Positions 1-7,827 of a stretch of 31,678 nt of DNA are shown in pieces. Numbering within the stretch: the stretch's first letter is position 1; each line of letters begins with the position of its first letter. The DNA lies in assembly GCA_902362365.1 (NCBI GenBank), contig CABIVQ010000039.1:1-31678 (forward strand). Reading direction: 5' to 3'. Under the pieces are notes generated by a model that was not told where the DNA came from, did not search any database, and saw only the letters and a program-made list of their open reading frames with translations. The DNA is from Clostridiaceae bacterium (GTDB taxonomy: Bacteria; Bacillota; Clostridia; Peptostreptococcales; Peptostreptococcaceae). The position numbers were made by a program, and so were the translations under genes.

Positions 1-199
1 ACTTGTATTTATGGTGAAGGTACATACCTTTTCCACATACAGGACATTTAGGATATCCAAGCGAATGCTTCTTGCTTGATTGTAAGGTAAATTGTCTACG
101 ACATTTTTTGCATAAGTACTTTTGATTGGAATTCTTATACTTACCAAACTTATACAAATTTGTGTTATGACATTCAGGGCATTTAACCGTAGGTTTCAA
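1..199 (-). CDS. IS transposase, N-terminal zinc-ribbon part (runs off window)
   Basis: Leftward reading frame starting at TTG (199-197) and running off the left edge, 66 codons visible. The translation begins LKPTVKCPECHNTNLYKFG and carries CPEC, CKKC and CPVC pairs around residues 7-10, 30-33 and 51-54, that is two zinc ribbons as found at the front of IS1/IS1595-like transposases and related transposase-like zinc-ribbon proteins. An AAAGGAG ribosome binding site lies at 215-209 on the minus strand, which favours this start. The catalytic part is outside the window, so the IS family and whether the gene is intact cannot be decided. Cys-pair recognition is from the sequence; the transposase identity is inferred from family knowledge. 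Confidence 0.6.
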   Translation of the reverse strand, partial: MKPTVKCPECHNTNLYKFGKYKNSNQKYLCKKCRRQFTLQSSKKHSLGYPKCPVCGKGMYLHHKYK

Positions 200-203
200 T
201 TTT

Positions 204-297
204 CTCGACTCCTTTCTATAGGGGGAATATGTTTTGTTGTGAAACTATTGTAATCCCTATCGGGGTCGAGATTCAAATATAAATAAGTTAACAAAAC
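204..297. repeat. Nested inverted repeats at the transposase 5' end
   Basis: Arms CTCGACTCC (204-212) and GGGGTCGAG (262-270) pair with one wobble. Inside them ATAGGG (218-223) pairs with CCCTAT (255-260). A further pair, GTTTTGTT (231-238) and AACAAAAC (290-297), overlaps the same area. The transposase ribosome binding site (209-215) sits in the outer stem. This is probably the IS terminal region plus a regulatory hairpin; the exact IS boundary is not determined. Confidence 0.5.
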
Positions 298-321
298 GAT
301 TTTTTACATTAGGAGGAAAAT

Positions 322-1197
322 ATGAAAAGACAATTTGAAATAAGTTATTCTTTTGGGTATGTATATGATAAAAGTAAATTAGTTGCAATGTATCCAGTTG
401 GTACAAATGTAATTAATGAAGATGAATATGAGATGGAAGTTGAAGTAGCATTTTTAGAAGATGGTATAGAGTCAGCTTTCAAAGATGAAGATATAAAGAT
501 TGCAAATGATACAATGAAGCCATTAGAAATGTTTCTAATGAAACCTAATAAAATTATACCTTTTGTAGAAAGTATAAAGGATGCTAATACTAAAGAAGAG
601 TTAAGTAAATTACTAACAGAATTTGATGAAGAATATGAAATGAAAAATAATTACATAGAAAAAGGTTATAAAATAGTAGATTTTTATGATGTATTTAAAA
701 ATGTAGTAGATTACATTCCACAAGAAAGTCTAGAAAATTTAAATATACTAAAAATAGACTGTGATAATTTTAGAATGAATGACTTTCTAAATGAAGTAAA
801 GAAGAATTTAGATGAAGTAATGGATAGCAACCTTATACCTATTTCAATGGAAAAAAGTAATCTTACGCCAAGATTATTTGTAAAATCAAAAGATAATGAA
901 AATAATAGTTTTTATGTACCATTTGCAGTAAATGGAAGCTCTGAAAATGCAGAAATAATCTGTGCAAATGGAGATACAATATCAGATGTAAATATAGATA
1001 TGGGAGATTTAGAAATATCTATTACAAAGGATGCTGGATATATTGTTGAAAGAATAAACAATATATTAACTTTTAAAATAAGTAATTTTAATAGTCAAAC
1101 TGAAAATAATAATCAAATAACTCAAGTTGTGGACTATGCTGGTAAAATAAAGCCTATGATGATAGGATTTTTAAATTCGTATATTAAAAATATTTAA
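322..1197 (+). CDS. Hypothetical protein, acidic, 291 aa
   Basis: Complete reading frame starting at ATG behind a strong AGGAGG site at 311-316. The protein is acidic and rich in Glu, Asp, Asn and Lys. It has no signal peptide, no membrane segment and no Cys-based metal site that I can see. Residues 45-175 look largely helical, and the C-terminal third (about 185-265) looks more beta-rich. I do not recognise a family. It lies between the IS end and a lipoprotein gene 91 bases downstream, with no clear terminator between them, so the two could share a transcript. It could be accessory DNA delivered next to the IS, but codon use looks like that of its neighbours. Confidence 0.75.
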   Translation: MKRQFEISYSFGYVYDKSKLVAMYPVGTNVINEDEYEMEVEVAFLEDGIESAFKDEDIKIANDTMKPLEMFLMKPNKIIPFVESIKDANTKEELSKLLTEFDEEYEMKNNYIEKGYKIVDFYDVFKNVVDYIPQESLENLNILKIDCDNFRMNDFLNEVKKNLDEVMDSNLIPISMEKSNLTPRLFVKSKDNENNSFYVPFAVNGSSENAEIICANGDTISDVNIDMGDLEISITKDAGYIVERINNILTFKISNFNSQTENNNQITQVVDYAGKIKPMMIGFLNSYIKNI

Positions 1198-1288
1198 TTA
1201 AATCAGGATATTACTATTGATTTTGAAAAATAATAATCTTATTAAATTTATATATTCTAAATTAAGTTTAGTTAGAAAGGGTTTAAAT

Positions 1289-2419
1289 ATGATTAGACAA
1301 AGGATTTTTATATCAATGGTAATTATAACATGTACAATAGGATTAATATCTTGTAGTAAAAATGAAAAAATGCAAATAAATCCTATTGACATGGAGGTAA
1401 ATATAGGGCAATTACCTTACCAGGATTTAGAAAAAGAATGGTCAGTTATGAATATGGACAAATATATTCTAAGAACGGCTCAACAAATATGGAATACTTG
1501 GTCAAGTATGGACAAGATATGGCCAGGTGTAGATTTTTCAAAATATAATGTCTTATATGTTTCTATAGATGGAGAGAATGCGTGGTTAATAAATCCAAAC
1601 AATGAAATAATCAAATTTAGTGGGAAAGATTTACCGGATAAGTTTAAGGCGACAGGTGAAGAAATGAGTTTTACAAGTTCAGAAGAGACCTTGAATGGAA
1701 AGCCAACGATAAAGGTAGAGGTAAAACCAAAAATGTTTGAGGAACCATATAGTGTTAGCGAATTTAAATCATTACCGACAGGTACGAACTTATTTCCATT
1801 TACCGTTCATGAGGAATTTCATAATTATCAAGGTACCTGGAAAATTAATGATGTAAACAAAGAAGAATTATTGCAAGAAGGTGTTGAAAACTTTGAAGCT
1901 AGACAAGAAAGACTTGAAATTTTAAATTGTTTAAATAAAGCTGTATTGGACCCAGATAAAGAAACACAGTACTTAGAAGCTGCAAAATGGTGGTTTAACA
2001 AATATAAAACAGATAATGAAAAAGAGTATAATATGATTAAAAATGTAGATACTTTAGAAGGTACAGCTAGATATTTTGATATGGCAGTAAATATTAGATC
2101 AATAAAAGGAATGGATATAAGCGAAGATGAAGCTTTTAAAGTATATCAAAATATGGTAAGGGAAGATTATACATTTTCATCAGATAGATTTTTCGGACTA
2201 CCAGATGAAGAATCTTATGATATAGGTGGTTTATGTGGTATTATTTTAGAGAAACAAAATAATCAAGAATGGAAGAAAGAAGCTGAAAATGGAACTCCAC
2301 CATTAGAAATTCTTTTAAAAAATTATAAACAAACGCCTCAAGAGTCTTCACCTGAGGTTAAGAAAATTATAGAAGATATAAAATTAAAAAGAGATCAATT
2401 AAATAACGAAGAAGAATAA
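1289..2419 (+). CDS. Secreted lipoprotein with HExxH metallopeptidase motif
   Basis: The start is placed at ATG 1289 because it gives a clean lipoprotein signal: positive MIRQR, a hydrophobic stretch, then the lipobox LISC with Cys22 as the lipidated residue. A start at 1217 would add 24 residues ahead of the signal. The mature 355 residues contain HEEFH at 174-178, a textbook HExxH zinc-protease motif, and about 80 residues later EGTARYFD (258-265), which resembles the EGxA-type third-ligand segment of gluzincins. The predicted protein is therefore a membrane-anchored zinc hydrolase on the outer surface, possibly a peptidase acting on cell wall or host protein. The motif and lipobox are seen directly; substrate and activity are unknown, and I cannot name the family. 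It ends before a bidirectional terminator at 2461-2505. Confidence 0.75.
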   Translation: MIRQRIFISMVIITCTIGLISCSKNEKMQINPIDMEVNIGQLPYQDLEKEWSVMNMDKYILRTAQQIWNTWSSMDKIWPGVDFSKYNVLYVSIDGENAWLINPNNEIIKFSGKDLPDKFKATGEEMSFTSSEETLNGKPTIKVEVKPKMFEEPYSVSEFKSLPTGTNLFPFTVHEEFHNYQGTWKINDVNKEELLQEGVENFEARQERLEILNCLNKAVLDPDKETQYLEAAKWWFNKYKTDNEKEYNMIKNVDTLEGTARYFDMAVNIRSIKGMDISEDEAFKVYQNMVREDYTFSSDRFFGLPDEESYDIGGLCGIILEKQNNQEWKKEAENGTPPLEILLKNYKQTPQESSPEVKKIIEDIKLKRDQLNNEEE

Positions 2420-2460
2420 GGTATATATTTGATTAAAATAATATAAGATATTTAGAATAT

Positions 2461-2505
2461 AAAAATGTGAGTTGATTTCAATATTGAAACCAACTCACAT
2501 TTTTA
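2461..2505. terminator. Bidirectional terminator between convergent genes
   Basis: Near-perfect inverted repeat of 22 bases per arm (2461-2482 and 2483-2504, one mismatch), with A-run on the left and T-run on the right, so it can stop transcription from both the lipoprotein gene and the leftward coat gene. Confidence 0.85.
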
Positions 2506-2521
2506 TATTGGAGACTTATAA

Positions 2522-3025
2522 TTATTGTTGATTATACATTCCATGGCTAGCCATATAATCATAAATTTTTTTGCCGTGTTCTTGCTCTTCTTTCTGAATA
2601 TGATTTAAAACATTTCTTACATTTTCATCTCTAAATTCAAATATTGCTGTATTGTATGTAGAAGAAACATATTTTTCAGTTGACAGCAAGTCAGTACAAA
2701 GTATTTTATCCTCTTGATTATAAGAAGGGATTTGAGTATTTACATTAACATTATTTTTTAATATATTTCCTTGCGTTTGCATATTTTGTTGAGATTGAGA
2801 ATTTTGTTGATTTTGTTGACCTCCAGTGCTAGGAACTGTACCACTTAGTAATTGATTAATGCTGTTTAAATGCTGTTGTTCTTGTTGCTCTAATTGATTA
2901 AATAAAGATTTTAAGTTAGGACAACTAGCTTTTTCTGCTGCCTGCTTGTACTTATTTACGCAAAGTTCCTCATGTTCCTTTTCGTCTTGTAGTAACATTC
3001 TTTCTTTATTATTTAAATTAATCAT
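2522..3025 (-). CDS. CotF-family spore coat protein (ferritin-like)
   Basis: A 167-residue protein from ATG at 3025 on the minus strand; its GGAGGTG site (3038-3032) decides this start over the upstream in-frame TTG at 3040. The N-terminal helix contains KERMLLQDEKEHEELCVNKY and the C-terminal helices contain NHIQKEEQEHGKKIYDYM, the E/H-rich four-helix pattern of the CotF / ferritin-like coat family. A Gln/Asn/Ser-rich linker (about residues 68-95) separates the two helical halves. These proteins are laid on the spore surface late in sporulation in the mother cell. The gene points away from RNase J and is probably under a sporulation sigma factor, though I could not pick out that promoter with confidence. 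Confidence 0.8.
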   Translation of the reverse strand: MINLNNKERMLLQDEKEHEELCVNKYKQAAEKASCPNLKSLFNQLEQQEQQHLNSINQLLSGTVPSTGGQQNQQNSQSQQNMQTQGNILKNNVNVNTQIPSYNQEDKILCTDLLSTEKYVSSTYNTAIFEFRDENVRNVLNHIQKEEQEHGKKIYDYMASHGMYNQQ

Positions 3026-3149
3026 GAAAAACACCTCCAATTTTATTTTGCATATAATTTCATTAATTATTCCTTAATGAACATAGATTTTAATTTATTG
3101 TAAAAAATAATATAAATAGTTTAAAGATAGTAAATAAGGAGACATTAGT

Positions 3150-4811
3150 ATGGACAATAAAAGTGTAAAGATAATACCCTTAGGGGGACTTGGAGAGATA
3201 GGTAAAAATATTACAGCAATAGAATACAAAGATGAAATAATAGTTATAGACTGTGGAGTATCTTTTCCTGATGAAGAAATGTATGGAGTAGACTTAGTGA
3301 TACCTGATATAACTTATTTACTTGAAAGAGAAGATAAGGTAAAAGGGTTATTCTTAACTCATGGACATGAAGATCATATAGGAGCGATACCATATATAAT
3401 AAAACAATTAAATATGCCTATATATGGAACAAAATTAACATTGGGATTAGTTGAAAGTAAATTAAAAGAGCATAATATTTTAGATATATCAACACTAAAC
3501 CCTGTAAATGCAGGGGATATAGTTCAATTAGATGAAATAGGAATAGAGTTTATTAGGGCAACTCATAGTATAGCAGACTCTTGTTCTCTAGCTATATTTA
3601 CGCCAGTTGGAACGATAATTCATACAGGTGATTTTAAAATAGATTATACACCTATAGATGGCTTAGTTATGGATTTAAATAGATTTTCAACTTTAGGAAA
3701 TGAAGGTGTACTTTTATTATTAGCAGATAGTACAAATGTTGAGAGAGAAGGACATTCTATATCTGAAAAAGTAATAGGAGAAACTTTTAACCGAATTTTT
3801 TCAGGAGCAAAGGGAAGAATTATTGTTGCAACTTTTGCATCTAACATACATAGGATGCAGCAAATTGCAAATGCATCTATAAAAGAAAATAGAAGAATTG
3901 CTTTTAGTGGCAGAAGTATGGAAAATGTATCTAAAGTTGCTATGGAACTAGGGTATCTTCATATACCTGAAGAGTCAGTTATAGATATAGATGATATTAA
4001 TAATTATCCAAATGAAAATATAACTATAATAACAACTGGAAGTCAAGGAGAACCAATGGCGGGTCTATCTAGAATCGCTCATGGTTCTCACAAAAAGATA
4101 GAAATAGATAAAGATGATTTATTTATTATATCAGCATCACCAATACCGGGGAATGATAAAATTATTTCTAGAGTAATAAATCAGTTATTTAGAAAAGGTG
4201 TAGAAGTAATTTATGAAGATTTAGAAGAGATTCATGTATCCGGACATGCATATAGAGAAGAATTAAAATTAATTCATACATTAGTAAAGCCAAAATATTT
4301 TATGCCAGTTCATGGAGAATACAGACATCTAAAGCATCATAGTGATTTAGCTATAAAGCTTGGCATGGACCAAAAGAATGTTTTTACATTAGAAACTGGT
4401 CAAGTTTTAGAAATATCAGAAGATAAAGCTGTTACAAGTGAAAAGATACATACAGGAGTACTATATGTAGACGGAATTGGTGTTGGGGATGTAGGAAATA
4501 TCGTTCTAAGAGATAGAAGATACCTAGCTAATGATGGTATGGTAACGATAGTACTAGCTATTGATAGAAATACTTATGAAATTGTAGCAGGGCCGGATGT
4601 TATAACAAGAGGATTTATATATGCCAGGGAATCAGAAGATTTAATAAAAGATATAAAAGATATTTCTAGAATGGCAGTAGAAAAATATTTAGATGATAAG
4701 GTTTTAGAATGGCAAGTTTTAAAAAGTAGTGTAAAAAAATCAGTAGAATATCATCTGTATAATAAAACAAAAAGAAGACCTAGTGTGTTCCCTATAATAA
4801 TGGAAGTATAA
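3150..4811 (+). CDS. rnjA: Ribonuclease J
   Basis: A 553-residue metallo-beta-lactamase / beta-CASP ribonuclease, full length for the family (about 555). The metal site HGHEDH is at residues 71-76, followed by the ATHSIADS and HTGDFKID motifs of the core. The beta-CASP part includes SGRSMENV, and the HVSGHA and PVHGEYRH motifs complete the active site. The C-terminal about 100 residues form the RNase J-specific dimerisation domain. RNase J is both an endonuclease and a 5'-3' exonuclease in mRNA turnover and rRNA maturation in Firmicutes that lack RNase E. Start ATG at 3150 with AAGGAG at 3137-3142. The gene symbol is by similarity; the organism may have a single paralogue, often called rnj. 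Confidence 0.93.
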   Translation: MDNKSVKIIPLGGLGEIGKNITAIEYKDEIIVIDCGVSFPDEEMYGVDLVIPDITYLLEREDKVKGLFLTHGHEDHIGAIPYIIKQLNMPIYGTKLTLGLVESKLKEHNILDISTLNPVNAGDIVQLDEIGIEFIRATHSIADSCSLAIFTPVGTIIHTGDFKIDYTPIDGLVMDLNRFSTLGNEGVLLLLADSTNVEREGHSISEKVIGETFNRIFSGAKGRIIVATFASNIHRMQQIANASIKENRRIAFSGRSMENVSKVAMELGYLHIPEESVIDIDDINNYPNENITIITTGSQGEPMAGLSRIAHGSHKKIEIDKDDLFIISASPIPGNDKIISRVINQLFRKGVEVIYEDLEEIHVSGHAYREELKLIHTLVKPKYFMPVHGEYRHLKHHSDLAIKLGMDQKNVFTLETGQVLEISEDKAVTSEKIHTGVLYVDGIGVGDVGNIVLRDRRYLANDGMVTIVLAIDRNTYEIVAGPDVITRGFIYARESEDLIKDIKDISRMAVEKYLDDKVLEWQVLKSSVKKSVEYHLYNKTKRRPSVFPIIMEV

Positions 4812-4899
4812 AAAAAGTAATGTCAAAAACTACACTTACTTCATAGTATAAGTTAGAAGTTAAATAGAACTTCCAAAATAATGATAAGGGGGCAGTCTG

Positions 4900-5091
4900 A
4901 TGCTAGACAGATTTTTTGGAAATGATGGATGTTTTGGAATGGGATGGTGGATTATAGTATTATTCTTCTTATTCTTAGCATTCCAAGATGTATGGGCAGA
5001 CTTTGATATTTGTGCTTGGATACCATTCTTAATATTATTATTAATAGTTTGTGGAGCAGGCGACTTTTTTGATGGTGGATGTGGCTGCTAA
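4900..5091 (+). CDS. Small hydrophobic Cys-containing membrane protein, 63 aa
   Basis: A 63-residue protein with GGGGG at 4888-4892 upstream of ATG. Residues 14-29 (GWWIIVLFFLFLAFQD) and 38-52 are very hydrophobic, giving two short membrane segments, and the tail ends in GDFFDGGCGC. Cysteines at 11, 38, 51, 61 and 63 are numerous for such a small protein. I do not recognise a named family; the look is like small spore-associated or envelope peptides, but that is a guess. It lies 88 bases after rnjA with no terminator between, and is closed by a clear terminator at 5108-5135. A small hairpin with arms GAAGTT/AACTTC lies upstream at about 4855-4873. Confidence 0.7.
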   Translation: MLDRFFGNDGCFGMGWWIIVLFFLFLAFQDVWADFDICAWIPFLILLLIVCGAGDFFDGGCGC

Positions 5092-5107
5092 TATGAATAA
5101 GTCTAAG

Positions 5108-5135
5108 AGTACCGATTAATTTCGGTACTTTTTTA
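5108..5135 (+). terminator. Rho-independent terminator
   Basis: Stem AGTACCGA (5108-5115) / TCGGTACT (5122-5129) with a short loop and a run of six T. It closes the small membrane protein gene. Confidence 0.9.
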
Positions 5136-5149
5136 TATTAATATAAACA

Positions 5150-5178
5150 TTGAATATATGTTTTAGAAATAATATAAT
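5150..5178 (+). promoter_or_regulatory. Sigma-A-type promoter for the YhcH gene
   Basis: TTGAAT (5150-5155), 17-base spacer, TATAAT (5173-5178), placed 40 bases before the start codon. Confidence 0.7.
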
Positions 5179-5217
5179 TTAATAAGTGTAAGATAAAGCT
5201 TATTAGGAGGGTAAAAT

Positions 5218-5688
5218 ATGATTTATGGAAATTTAAATAATGATAATGATTTGATGTTATTCTTACCAGAGGCATTAAAAAGAGGAATTTCATTTTTAAA
5301 GGAAATGGATTTATTAAATTGTGAAGCTGGGGAGTATGAAATACAAGGGAGAGATATATATGCAAATATAATTGATACACAAACTAAACAAAAAGAATGC
5401 ATAAGACCAGAAGTACATAGAAAATATATAGATATTCAGTGTCTATGCAAGGGAAGCGAAATAATAGGATTTGCAAGAGATTGTAATGAAAATATTGTTT
5501 CAGAGGAATTATTAGAGAAGGATGTTATATTTTATGATAAAGTAGAGAATGAATCAGAACTACTATTAGCGCCAGGTGACTATGTAATTTTATTCCCAGA
5601 GGATGTTCATAGGCCTGCATATACTAATGGAGAAAATGAAGATATAAGAAAAGTAGTAGTAAAGATAAATGTAGATTTAATTAAATAA
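5218..5688 (+). CDS. YhcH/YjgK/YiaL family protein
   Basis: A 156-residue protein matching the YhcH/YjgK/YiaL (DUF386) beta-barrel family, normal length about 150. Visible family marks are MIYGNL at the start, RPEVHRKYIDIQ in the middle (the His and Asp/Glu pocket), FPEDVHRPAY near the end and RKVVVKI at the last strand. Family members include the sialic-acid anomerase NanQ (YhcH) and the small subunit EbgC of the evolved beta-galactosidase, so a role in opening or interconverting sugar anomers is likely. No sialic-acid or other sugar genes lie beside it, so the substrate cannot be told. Start ATG 5218 behind AGGAGG (5205-5210), with its own promoter at 5150-5178. Confidence 0.85.
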   Translation: MIYGNLNNDNDLMLFLPEALKRGISFLKEMDLLNCEAGEYEIQGRDIYANIIDTQTKQKECIRPEVHRKYIDIQCLCKGSEIIGFARDCNENIVSEELLEKDVIFYDKVENESELLLAPGDYVILFPEDVHRPAYTNGENEDIRKVVVKINVDLIK

Positions 5689-5826
5689 TATATATAAGCT
5701 TATATTAAGACATAACAATTTTATTTAATTTAAGGTTGTTTATTTTAATATAGGCCTTTAATTTATATAATAAAAATATGTAAAAATTATATGAAAAAAG
5801 ATAGAGAATATTTAGTTAAAACTATC

Positions 5827-5855
5827 TTGAAAAATTTTGTCTTAAATTGTATAAT
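5827..5855 (+). promoter_or_regulatory. Sigma-A-type promoter for the DUF1846 gene
   Basis: TTGAAA (5827-5832), 17-base spacer, TATAAT (5850-5855). An inverted repeat AAGATAG (5799-5805) / CTATCTT (5822-5828) touches the -35. The leader to the start codon would be about 120 bases long. The rest of the stretch 5689-5981 is AT-rich and holds no gene that I can see. Confidence 0.7.
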
Positions 5856-5906
5856 ATAAACTTAAGTTGAAAAGGAAAAAATATAAACACAATCTTTTTA
5901 ACAAAA

Positions 5907-5971
5907 TACAAATAAAAATATATATAAAAATACGGTTATCAATTAAGAAGTAAAAAATTAAATATTTAGTG
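5907..5971 (+). repeat. Imperfect direct repeat, copy A (before DUF1846 gene)
   Basis: Contains a block like AAATAAAAATATA, then TACGGTTATCAAT, AAG and a TATTTAGT end. Copy B with the same order of blocks is at 7551-7626, so the two copies flank the DUF1846 gene. Confidence 0.5.
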
Positions 5972-5981
5972 AGGTGGCGTT

Positions 5982-7490
5982 ATGAAGATAGGATTCGATC
6001 ATAAGAAGTATCTAGAGGAGCAGTCAAAATACATATTAGAAAGAGTTAATAATTTTGACAAGCTATACTTAGAATTTGGTGGAAAGTTAATAGGAGACTT
6101 ACACGCTAAGAGAATATTACCAGGATTCGATGAGAATGCTAAAATCAAAGTTCTACAACATATGAAGGATCAATTAGAGGTAGTTATATGTGTATATGCT
6201 GGTGATATAGAAAGAAATAAAGTAAGAGGAGATTATGGAATCACTTACGATATGGAAGTTCTAAGATTAATAGATGATTTAAGAGCTTATGATTTAGATG
6301 TAAATAGTGTTGTAATAACAAGATTTGAAGGACAACCTGCTACAACAGTATTCATAAACAAATTAGAAAGAATGGGTATAAAAGTATATAAGCATGCTCC
6401 AACAAAAGGATATCCAACAGATGTAGATACAATAGTAAGTGATGAAGGATATGGTGCAAATCCTTATATAGAAACAACTAAGCCAATAGTTGTTGTAACA
6501 GCTCCAGGACCAAACAGTGGTAAACTAGGAACTTGTTTAAGCCAGTTATACCATGAAAATAAAAGAGGAAATAGTGTTGGATACTCTAAGTTTGAAACAT
6601 TCCCAGTTTGGAATTTACCACTTAAGCATCCAGTAAATATAGCATACGAAGCAGCAACTGTTGATTTAAAAGATGTTAATATGATAGATTCATTCCATCT
6701 TGAAAAATACGGTGAAACATCAGTAAACTATAACAGAGACTTAGAATTATTCCCAGTTCTTAAGAAAATAATAGAAAAAATAACTGGAAAAGAGTCTATA
6801 TTCCAATCACCAACAGACATGGGTGTTAATAGAGTTGGATTTGGTATAGTTGATGACGAAGTAGTTAGAGAAGCTTCTAAGCAAGAAATAATAAGAAGAT
6901 ACTTTAAAACTGCTTGTGAATATAAAAAAGGCCAATTTGATAAGAGTGCTTATGATACTATAAAATTAATAATGGAACAAGTTGGATTAAAACCTGAAGA
7001 TAGAAAAGTAGTTATTCCAGCTAGAGATTACAGTACTAAGTTAAAAGAAAGTGCTGAGAAGACAGATACTTGCCCAGTTGTTGCATTAGAACTAGAAGAT
7101 GGAACAATATTAACTGGTAAGGGATCTAACTTAATGAATTCAAGTGCTGCAGTAATATTAAATGCAATAAAACATTTAGCGAATATATCGGATGACATGC
7201 ATTTATTATCTCCTGCAATATTAGAGCCAATTGTAAACTTAAAAACAAAGACACTGGCAAGTAGAACTCCAGAATTAAGCTGTGAAGAAATATTAATGGC
7301 ATTAAGCGTAAGTGCTGTAACTAATCCAACTGCACAAGCTGCTATGGAAAAACTTCCGATGTTAAAAGGTGCTCAAGCGCATTCAACTACTATATTAAGT
7401 AAAACTGATGAGCAAACATTTAGAGAACTTGGAATAGATGTGACTTGTGATCCGGAATATCCATCACAAAATCTATACTACGCAAATTAA
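5982..7490 (+). CDS. DUF1846 family protein
   Basis: A 502-residue soluble protein of the DUF1846 family, full length (about 490-505). Recognised from the start region [18 protein letters not shown], the blocks [18 protein letters not shown] and [20 protein letters not shown], and the tail ending in [13 protein letters not shown]. The [10 protein letters not shown] loop looks like a phosphate- or nucleotide-binding loop, but it is not a standard Walker A. Function is not established in the family; published annotation is limited to structures and domain databases. Start ATG 5982 with GAGGTGG at 5971-5977. The gene is a single unit with its own promoter and a terminator at 7514-7545. Confidence 0.9.
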   Translation: MKIGFDHKKYLEEQSKYILERVNNFDKLYLEFGGKLIGDLHAKRILPGFDENAKIKVLQHMKDQLEVVICVYAGDIERNKVRGDYGITYDMEVLRLIDDLRAYDLDVNSVVITRFEGQPATTVFINKLERMGIKVYKHAPTKGYPTDVDTIVSDEGYGANPYIETTKPIVVVTAPGPNSGKLGTCLSQLYHENKRGNSVGYSKFETFPVWNLPLKHPVNIAYEAATVDLKDVNMIDSFHLEKYGETSVNYNRDLELFPVLKKIIEKITGKESIFQSPTDMGVNRVGFGIVDDEVVREASKQEIIRRYFKTACEYKKGQFDKSAYDTIKLIMEQVGLKPEDRKVVIPARDYSTKLKESAEKTDTCPVVALELEDGTILTGKGSNLMNSSAAVILNAIKHLANISDDMHLLSPAILEPIVNLKTKTLASRTPELSCEEILMALSVSAVTNPTAQAAMEKLPMLKGAQAHSTTILSKTDEQTFRELGIDVTCDPEYPSQNLYYAN

Positions 7491-7513
7491 TATAAAATAA
7501 TAAATACAAATTT

Positions 7514-7545
7514 AGACCATTCTACATTAGTAGGATGGTCTTTTT
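7514..7545 (+). terminator. Rho-independent terminator after DUF1846 gene
   Basis: Arms AGACCATTCTA (7514-7524) and TAGGATGGTCT (7531-7541) pair over 11 positions with one wobble and are followed by a T-run. Confidence 0.85.
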
Positions 7546-7550
7546 AATAA

Positions 7551-7626
7551 AAAATACAAAATACGAATAAAAATATACACAAAAATAAATACATTTACGG
7601 TTATCAATAAGGAATAAATACTTAGT
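7551..7626 (+). repeat. Imperfect direct repeat, copy B (before dinB)
   Basis: Shares with copy A (5907-5971) the blocks AATAAAAATATA, TACGGTTATCAAT and a TACTTAGT end, in the same order with small gaps. The gap 7491-7827 holds the terminator, this copy and the dinB promoter and no gene. Confidence 0.5.
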
Positions 7627-7703
7627 TCCTTGGAATAACTATTTTAAAGGTTTTTAAGAAAATTTGCAAGGAAAAATTTTAAAAATATGAAAATAATTTT
7701 ATT

Positions 7704-7732
7704 TTGATAAAATAGATATATAAGTGTATACT
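7704..7732 (+). promoter_or_regulatory. Sigma-A-type promoter for dinB
   Basis: TTGATA (7704-7709), 17-base spacer, TATACT (7727-7732), about 95 bases before the start. No GAAC-N4-GTTC type LexA box is visible around it. Confidence 0.65.
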
Positions 7733-7827
7733 TTAATTTAATAGTATATAAGGCAATTGCTCATATTAAATACTTTTAGAAGATGTAACTTAAGTGTTTT
7801 TTTATTGAGTTAAAGTGAGGTGATATC

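Noticed and set aside
7690..7827. LexA/SOS box at dinB
   Set aside because: No GAAC-N4-GTTC or similar palindrome is seen; only an ordinary promoter.
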